From positions 890,201 through 954,200 of the forward strand of contig BCKT01000004.1 of assembly GCA_003116875.1 (NCBI GenBank): DNA of 64,000 nucleotides. The letters run 5' to 3'. Within the stretch, counting starts at the first letter, position 1. Each line of letters starts with the position of its first letter. Shown one piece after another: positions 58,041 through 64,000 of this stretch. The notes below the pieces were generated by a model. That model made no database searches. It worked only from the letters and a program-made list of their open reading frames with translations, and was not told the origin of the DNA. Source of the DNA: Takashimella koratensis. Taxonomy: Eukaryota; Basidiomycota; Tremellomycetes; Trichosporonales; Tetragoniomycetaceae. Made by a program: the position numbers and the translations under genes.

Positions 58041-60464
58041 TTACTTCATGAGCTGCTTGACCTTGACGAGGATCGAGCCCGGGTCGAGACCCTGGTAAGG
58101 GATCTGCTCGCCGAGACCACCGCAGCCCTCTTTGTTGGTGCCCCTGGGACACGTCAGTAGCTGTACCCGACACGACTCAGCCGACACTCACATGTAGCCG
58201 TATCGCGGGTGGAGGTCGCGCTCGAGCAACCAGGTACCGAACTTATCGTCAGCGTGGACTTTCTCTACTTTTTCCTACCTTGCTGCCAAGACCGGTGCGC
58301 TGGTTGAGACTCTCAGCGACGAGGACAAACTTGGTCGAGCCAATCTTCTTCATCACGGCCTCGTCAACAACGTTGAGGGTGGCCTTGTTGATCAGACCAA
58401 CGCTGAAGCCCTCCTTCCTGAGGTGCTCAACGGCGTCGAGGGCGCGGTACAGCATGTCACCGTAGGCGACAACGTAGCCGTCGGTACCCTCACGAATGAT
58501 CTCGTCAACACCCGGGGTAAACTTGTAGTCCTCGCCGAAGAACTTGGATCCGTCCTCCTTGAGGATCCAGGGGACCTTGGCACGGGTCGAGAAGACGAAG
58601 CGCAGACCCTTGTCGTAGAAGACGCGGTCGAGGATGCTGTCATCAGTAAGGAACGGCAATTCATGCTCACGCATCCATTTGAGCCTAATTGTCAGCGACA
58701 TCTAACTGATCACACTCACGCAGTCAGCCGGGAAGTAGAGCTTGGTCTCGTAGCCGTCCTCGAGACCGTTGTCGAGGAAGAACTGGTTGATACCAAAGTG
58801 GCTGGTCCGTCAGCTCGACCCTCAGCGGAAACCTACCAGGTGTTGTCGGCCATCTCGTCGACACCCGAGTGGGAGAAGTGAGTAAGGACGTTGGAGAAGT
58901 TGAGGCGGGCCATGGTAAGCTCGGAGATGATCATCTCAGAGAAGGCCGAGAAGGTGCTGTTGTCAGTACAGCCTCAACTCCTTGGCTCACCTGAAGACAC
59001 CGACACGGTCGGACCCCTGGCCAGCCCAACCGGCCGCGGCACAGAAGTTGCCTCGCTCCATGATACCGCTCGAGACGAACACCCTGACGTCAGTATGAGC
59101 TCTATCTTCACCACTCACTCAGGGTGCTTTTTGTGGATGACGTTGAGACCGGTCGAGCCCTCGAGGTCAGAGTCAATGACCATGACGCGGGCGGCGTTGG
59201 CCTCCTTGCTGGTCTTGTCGAGGATGGCACTGACGGCCTCACCAAACTGGACACGGCACGCGCCCTTCTCCTTGGTGCTACCAGCGAGCATGGGGCTCTC
59301 GGCATCGGGCTTGATGGCGCGGAGGATTGCAGCGCACTTGGGGTGGCGGGGCTCGAGATACGCGATTGCAGGTTCGCTGAGGATTAGAGGGGCATGGGTG
59401 GGGTTGAGACTCACACTTTGATGGCGTCGTGGGCGTGGGGGCTGCCCTCGAGGCCGGCGATCTTGGGAGCCATGGGGCGCTCAGTGACGACAGCAGCAGG
59501 ACCGTCGTGGGTGACGACCTCGCAGATGGCCGAGTAGAGCGAGTCAATGTCCTCACCGTTGGCCTTGACGACCTTGAGACCGTGGCCCTCGAGAGTGCCG
59601 GCGACGGTGTAGCCCTTGAGGTACTCGGATGGGTGGCCGCTGTGGGTGGCGTCAGGCAACTGCAGTGCGATCAGGGACTCACGCAATGGTGACGTTGTTG
59701 TCGTCGATGAAAAGCTTGACGTTGAGGTTCTTGGCGACGGCGAGCCTGGCAGCCTCGGCGTCGTCACCTTCCTGCTGAGACCCGTCGGAGCCGAGACAGA
59801 TGACCGCCTTGCCCTTGTTGGCCATGGCGACACCGTTGACGAGGGGCCACATGTGACCGAGACGGCCCGAGGAGAACTTGACACCCGGGGTAAGGCCGAG
59901 CTCCGGGTGGCCCGGGAGCTTGGAGTTGGCCTGACGGTAGTGGAGCAATTGCTCAGCGGGGAGGTGGCCGTCAAGGACAGAGAGTAGGTACTGAGTCGCA
60001 ACACGGTGTCCAGCCTCGTCGTAGAAGGTGTCGATGAACTTGGACCCGTCCTTGTCGCCAAGGATGAACGAGAGGAGGATGACAACCTCAGGGATGGTGT
60101 CGAATGCACCACTGATGGGGTCAGTCTAGGTGGCTTGGGTGGGGCAGGGGGCAGCGGGCTTACCCGGTGTGACCAGCGAGACCGCGGGCGGCACCGGTGG
60201 CAGTGAAGAAGACGATCACATCACGGAGAAGGGAGATGTTGGCGATCTGGCAAGGGTCAGCAGGAGACAAGTTGGGTTACACGAAGGACACATCAACCTA
60301 CGAGGGTCTCCTTCTGCTCGGGCGAGAGTTTCTTGTCCTTGACGGGGTCGAGCGGGATTGGCTTGTACGCCTTGAGGTCGATGGGGAACTTTTCGAGGTC
60401 GTAGGCCTGGACTTTCTGCGCGGTCAGTTGGGCGCCGAGGGGGTTGACTCACGTTGGTGGACAT
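58041..60464 (-). CDS. Non-standard transketolase-like thiamine-diphosphate enzyme, about 675 aa
   Basis: The start at 60464 (MSTN) is split by an intron from KVQAYDLEKFPIDLKAYKPI. The order of motifs is that of transketolase: FFTATGAARGLAGHTGGAFD, DEAGHRVATQYLLSVLDGH, LGLTPGVKFSSGRLGHMWP, the ThDP/Mg site ICLGSDGSQQEGDDAEAARL with IDDNNVTIAGHPSEYL, then the pyrimidine domain VIDSDLEGSTGLNVIHKKHP, GIMERGNFCAAAGWAGQG and GVFSTFSAFSEM, and a C-terminal domain with EGTDGYVVAYGDMLYRALDA. It differs from yeast and human transketolase in the N-terminal signature (GHTGGAFD rather than SGHPGAP or SGHPTS) and in GSDG for GDG. A transketolase or a related ketose-transfer enzyme is likely; the substrates are unknown. 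No peroxisomal signal (ends KQLMK). About nine introns. Confidence 0.8.
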
Positions 60465-60975
60465 TTTGGATGAGAGAGGGGTGGGTGAGGTAGTGGGGCG
60501 AGAGGGAGGGAGAGAGAGAGGAAGGATAGAGGAGGAGATGAAGATGATATCGTGAGAATCGGACCGGGGCGACGGGCGACGAGGAAACGTGCAACATGCA
60601 GTGATGTGGCAGGGGGAAAGTGGCACGCGGCCCGGCTGACGTCGGCTCTTACTGACGTCATGCACGTGATCCCAGACACCCGGTGCGGTTACTACCACCA
60701 GCAGTCCTTAAGAACGAGGAAACCAGGAAGCACGAGGTGTATCCCGCCCTCTCTGCATGAAACCCGGTGAAATACGGTGAAACGCGGCAATGTAGCGAGA
60801 CAAGTCCAACCTTCAAATGGATCGAATGCATGTGGTGGCTTCTTATCATCGTACTGGTTACATTGCGTGACTAACCAGGTCGACACGAAAACAGCATAGT
60901 TTCGCGAGACTTTGAAAATGGGTCATGAACACGAGTAGTTTGTCCACTTGTCCATAACGGGGTCGAACGTCACAA
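60465..60975. other. Intergenic region
   Basis: 510 bp between the transketolase-like start and the PRP5 stop, both on the minus strand. Pyrimidine-rich leader (minus strand) occupies about 60470-60535. Nothing resembling a TPP riboswitch or another RNA gene was recognised. Confidence 0.4.
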
Positions 60976-63900
60976 CTAGACATTGTATCGTCCTCCAGCT
61001 GCACCAATGTTCCTGTCGGCGCTCTGCAAGATGGAACCAAAAAAGACATAATCAGCTCAAGATCTCATGTACCCTTCACAATCCCAGACCACTCACGTTG
61101 AGCGCAGCAACCGATGCTTCGACGAGGTTACGACGAAGCTCGTCCACGGCCATACGAACGCGCATCTCGTCGTTTGATTCGATGAGCAAATGCAATTTGG
61201 GTTCTTGACCTGGTCGAGGTTCCTCTCCCGGTGGGTAGTAAACACCACGCATAGTGACCGAAGCTCCCGAGATTTCCTGTAGCAACACCATCTGCTCTTT
61301 GTTGGTCGCCTTCCATCGAGCCTTTTGCGGGTAATCGTTGATCGGGAAGAGCGCGTGCCAGTCTGTCGCATCTGGGTCTTTGGTCTTCCTCGCCGCTGCG
61401 CTGTCGGCTGCGACGGCGATCCCCAGTTTCTCGGCTTTGGTGAGCTCGATTGACTTGTTGAGCTTGGCGACCACCGCAGCGAGGTTGCGTGCGTCCACGT
61501 CCCGACCCTCGCGCTTGGCCTTCTCCAGCAGCGCAAGCGTCTGCTCCGGGAGCTTGGCGGCTTCGGACTTGGTTCCTCGAGCGGCGGGACCAGAAGGGAG
61601 CTTGTCCGGAGCGGGCCCACGGACAACGTCGACTTGAATCTCGGTGAAAGTGTAGTCGGCTTCGCCCTTCATCGAGTTGCCTTCGGCGGGCTTGAACTCG
61701 TTCGTCTTAGCCTTGTACGGGATGACGGCGCCCTCGCGGGACGAAAGCGAGAGGGCCTCCGAGGTATCGCCGTACGTGTGCTTCTCCGCTTTGTCCTTGT
61801 CCTCGCGACGCTTCTCGATTCGCTCCAGACCCTTTCCGGCGAAACCGCTGCCGGCAGCGCGAGCTTTGCCTGATTTGATTTTGGCGAGGAAGCCTGCAAT
61901 GGGTAAGCTTTTTCTCCTGTTTTCGAGCAGGGGGTTGGCACGCTGTGATCTCGACTTACCATCTGCCATCTCCTTGAGCTTGTCCGGGATGTAGGCATTG
62001 CTCGCCTCCAAAGCTCGCACAATGTCGACCGAGAATTTCTCCTGCTCGGGCGTAATGAAAGTGATACACGTTCCCGTGTTACCCGCGCGGCCGGTACGAC
62101 CCGCACGATGAACGTAGTCTTCCATGTGATTTGGCGCGTCGTAGTTCTGTGAATGTAACCTTGTCAGGGCTGATCCAAACAAAAACCTGCAATCGGAGCC
62201 CACTCACCACAACCAGTTTGAGCTCTTTCACGTCAAGACCACGCGCTGCGACTGACGTCGCGACCAAGATCGGCACATCACCGTTCTTAAAGTTCTTCAC
62301 TGCTTCTCCACGGTCGACTTGGTCTTTACCGCCATGCAGCGACGCGGCGATATATCCTCTTGTCAATAAATCCCTAAACAAGTCGTCTGCGGCCTCTTGT
62401 CGATCAACAAAGATGAGCGTCCGGAACTCGTCGTCCGATTTGTTCGCCTCTCCAAACTCGCCCAGAATCTCGAGCAACCGTGTAAACTTGGTCTCGGTTT
62501 CCCGGATCTCTACTCGTTGATCGATCTCAGCAGCCACGACGGATCGACCACCGACGGTGATCTCGAGCGGCTTGATCAAGATCTTGCGAGCGAGCGATTC
62601 CATCGTCTTGGGGAAGGTAGCGGAGAATAGGACTTTTTGAGCATCGGGGCGAGTGTTGTTGACGATTTTCATGACTTGAGGCTCAAAGCCCATGTCGAAC
62701 ATTCGGTCAGCTTCGTCCATGACGAGATAGGTGACACGGCGAAGGTTGGTGACCCGGCCGTTGTTGGCGGTGAGAAGATCGATCATTCGACCAGGTGTAC
62801 ACACAACAACCTCGGCGCCCTTCTTCATCGCGGCGATGTCATCGCTAATCGACTGGCCACCAACGCAGCAGGAGACCTAGCAGACTGGATCAGCACTCAT
62901 TCACATTTTCTTACCCGAACTTTTAGATGCAGAGAGGGGATCAACTCACTCGGATGTTCATCACCTTGCCAAACGGCTTGGCCTCGCGGAAGATCTGCAA
63001 CGCCAGCTCTCGGGTTGGCGAGAGGATGAGCGCAATTGGCCCATCGAGACCAGAGACTGGCCGCTGGTCCTTGACGTGTCTCAACATGGGTAGCAAGAAC
63101 GCAATGGTCTTTCCTGAGCCAGTCTTGGCGATACCAATGACATCACGACCGGACATGATAGATGGGATTGCCTGGGCCTGGATCGCAGTTGCTGCCGTCC
63201 AGCCGTTCTGCTTGATCTGATCGAGACTGTACAAGGCGTCAGCGCTTCATCATATTGGTTGATAAGGGAAGAACTTACCAAGCGGTAGGGAGACCGAACG
63301 CAGCCCAGTTCTTGACGGGTTTAGGCGCATCTTGACCACGGATCTTGATACCGTCCATCTCCAACCGAATCAACTCGGCTTCTTCTTCGTCCATATCTGC
63401 GACCTCGACTGGCGGGTTGTAGAAAGCCTTACGGAAGGGCTCGTAGTCGATCAATGAGTGGTCTGGCGTTGGTAGATCCTTCTTCCTCGACTTGCTAGCG
63501 GCGAGTCTGGAAATTCGCATCAGCAGTGTTCAACATGTCCGCTCAAAGTATATTATTCTCCAGAATGGAGAGAAGGGAAGAAACTCACTGAAGGAGTGCC
63601 TCGGCCTTGGCAAGCTCGTCCTCTGCCTTGTTCTTCACCTCGACCTCATTGTCGCTATCGTCGTCGTCTCCCAACAGGCCTTGTCGCTTCGCGTCACTCG
63701 TGTTGACCCTGATCACCTCTGTCACGTTCTGGCGCATGAAAGCATCCAGGGGATCCTCATCGTCTTCTTCCTCCACCACCGTGACCGCCTTTTTACCATT
63801 CCCGTTCTTCACTGTCCCATTAGGTACTTCGTCTACATCCATCGCTTCCTCTTTAACCCCGTTCACCTCCGACCCATGTCCGTTCGCCTTGCCCTTGCCC

Positions 63901-64000
63901 TCCCCGTTGCCCAGAGTATCATCCTCATCATCGTCGGCATCAACCACCGCCAAATCTTCGTTTACTTCCCCAATATTCGCCGCGCTCCCACTCTGCACCT
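60976..64000 (-). CDS. PRP5: DEAD-box ATP-dependent RNA helicase Prp5 (N-terminus beyond window)
   Basis: The reading enters from the right edge with an acidic region containing EDPLDAFM, the DPLD motif of Prp5. Helicase motifs follow in order: [12 protein letters not shown] (Q motif), AKTGSGKT (I), [10 protein letters not shown] (Ia), TPGRMIDLL (Ib), [14 protein letters not shown] (II), SAT (III), TLIFVDRQE (IV), [12 protein letters not shown] (V) and [10 protein letters not shown] (VI). Then comes the long Prp5/DDX46-type C-terminal region ([37 protein letters not shown] [14 protein letters not shown]). An intron near 61095-61025 joins VAALN to [15 protein letters not shown] and the stop at 60976-60978. 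Prp5 remodels U2 snRNP and proofreads branch-site pairing during prespliceosome assembly. The N-terminal RS-like region lies outside the window. Confidence 0.93.

Noticed and set aside
60465..60700. TPP riboswitch upstream of the thiamine-dependent enzyme
   Set aside because: No CUGAGA-type conserved core or matching helices seen in the leader or first intron.
1..64000. tRNA, rRNA or transposon sequences
   Set aside because: I looked for tRNA T-arm consensus, rRNA-like blocks, and terminal repeats with transposase or polymerase motifs and saw none; a tRNAscan or RepeatMasker run would settle it.

Overview
The window is nuclear DNA from a compact fungal genome, most likely a basidiomycete yeast of the Tremellomycetes type. 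This is an inference. It rests on about 17 protein genes in 64 kb, nearly all split by short introns (roughly 45-125 nt, GTRNGT donors, YAG acceptors), GC-rich coding DNA, pyrimidine-rich leaders, and typical fungal products (Sip5, Prp5, Oct1, a cytochrome b5-acyl-CoA dehydrogenase fusion). Exons were joined by eye from reading frame, splice signals and protein similarity. Where I give exon coordinates, I checked that the intron phases add up. No rRNA, tRNA, transposon or CRISPR array was recognised.

Layout. 0-2.1 kb: a METTL16-like RNA adenosine methyltransferase (-), cut by the left edge. 2.1-6.4 kb: a long gene-poor interval. 6.4-12.4 kb: a PAS-kinase-like protein kinase (+) and a bestrophin-like anion channel (+). 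12.7-17.2 kb: two tandem paralogous F-box genes with a DUF6699-like C-terminal region (-). 17.7-20.4 kb: a nuclear protein with a coiled coil, a PHD-like finger and a C-terminal chromodomain (-). 21.4-24.4 kb: a Golgi-type type II membrane protein resembling GT18/MGAT5 glycosyltransferases (-). 24.4-27.8 kb: gene-poor, with a 63-base near-pure G tract. 27.8-35.9 kb: SIP5 (+), a 145-residue mitochondrial protein with a 24-nt microexon (+), and a cytochrome b5-acyl-CoA dehydrogenase (+). 36.7-42.0 kb: the mitochondrial intermediate peptidase OCT1 (-) and an alpha/beta hydrolase (-). The hydrolase is divergent from RFT1 (+, 42.1-44.3 kb). 44.3-47.4 kb: gene-poor. 47.4-53.9 kb: a 2,018-codon reading frame in which a roughly 1,660-residue disordered protein runs in frame into a complete GPN-loop GTPase 2. 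54.4-60.5 kb: a sugar transporter (-) and a non-standard transketolase-like enzyme (-). 61.0-64.0 kb: the DEAD-box splicing helicase PRP5 (-), running off the right edge.

The genes form no operon-like pathway. They cover RNA modification and splicing (METTL16-like, which in fission yeast and animals acts on U6 snRNA, and PRP5, which acts at the U2 snRNP), glycosylation (RFT1, the GT18-like enzyme), mitochondrial import and lipid oxidation (OCT1, the small mitochondrial protein, b5-ACAD), nutrient sensing and carbon use (PAS-kinase-like, SIP5, sugar transporter, transketolase-like), chromatin reading and ubiquitin targeting. The most unusual items are the GPN2 fusion, the hinge insert in the kinase, the PHD/chromo protein, the GT18-like enzyme, the tandem F-box pair and the recurrent long G/C homopolymers, one of which lies inside an intron.
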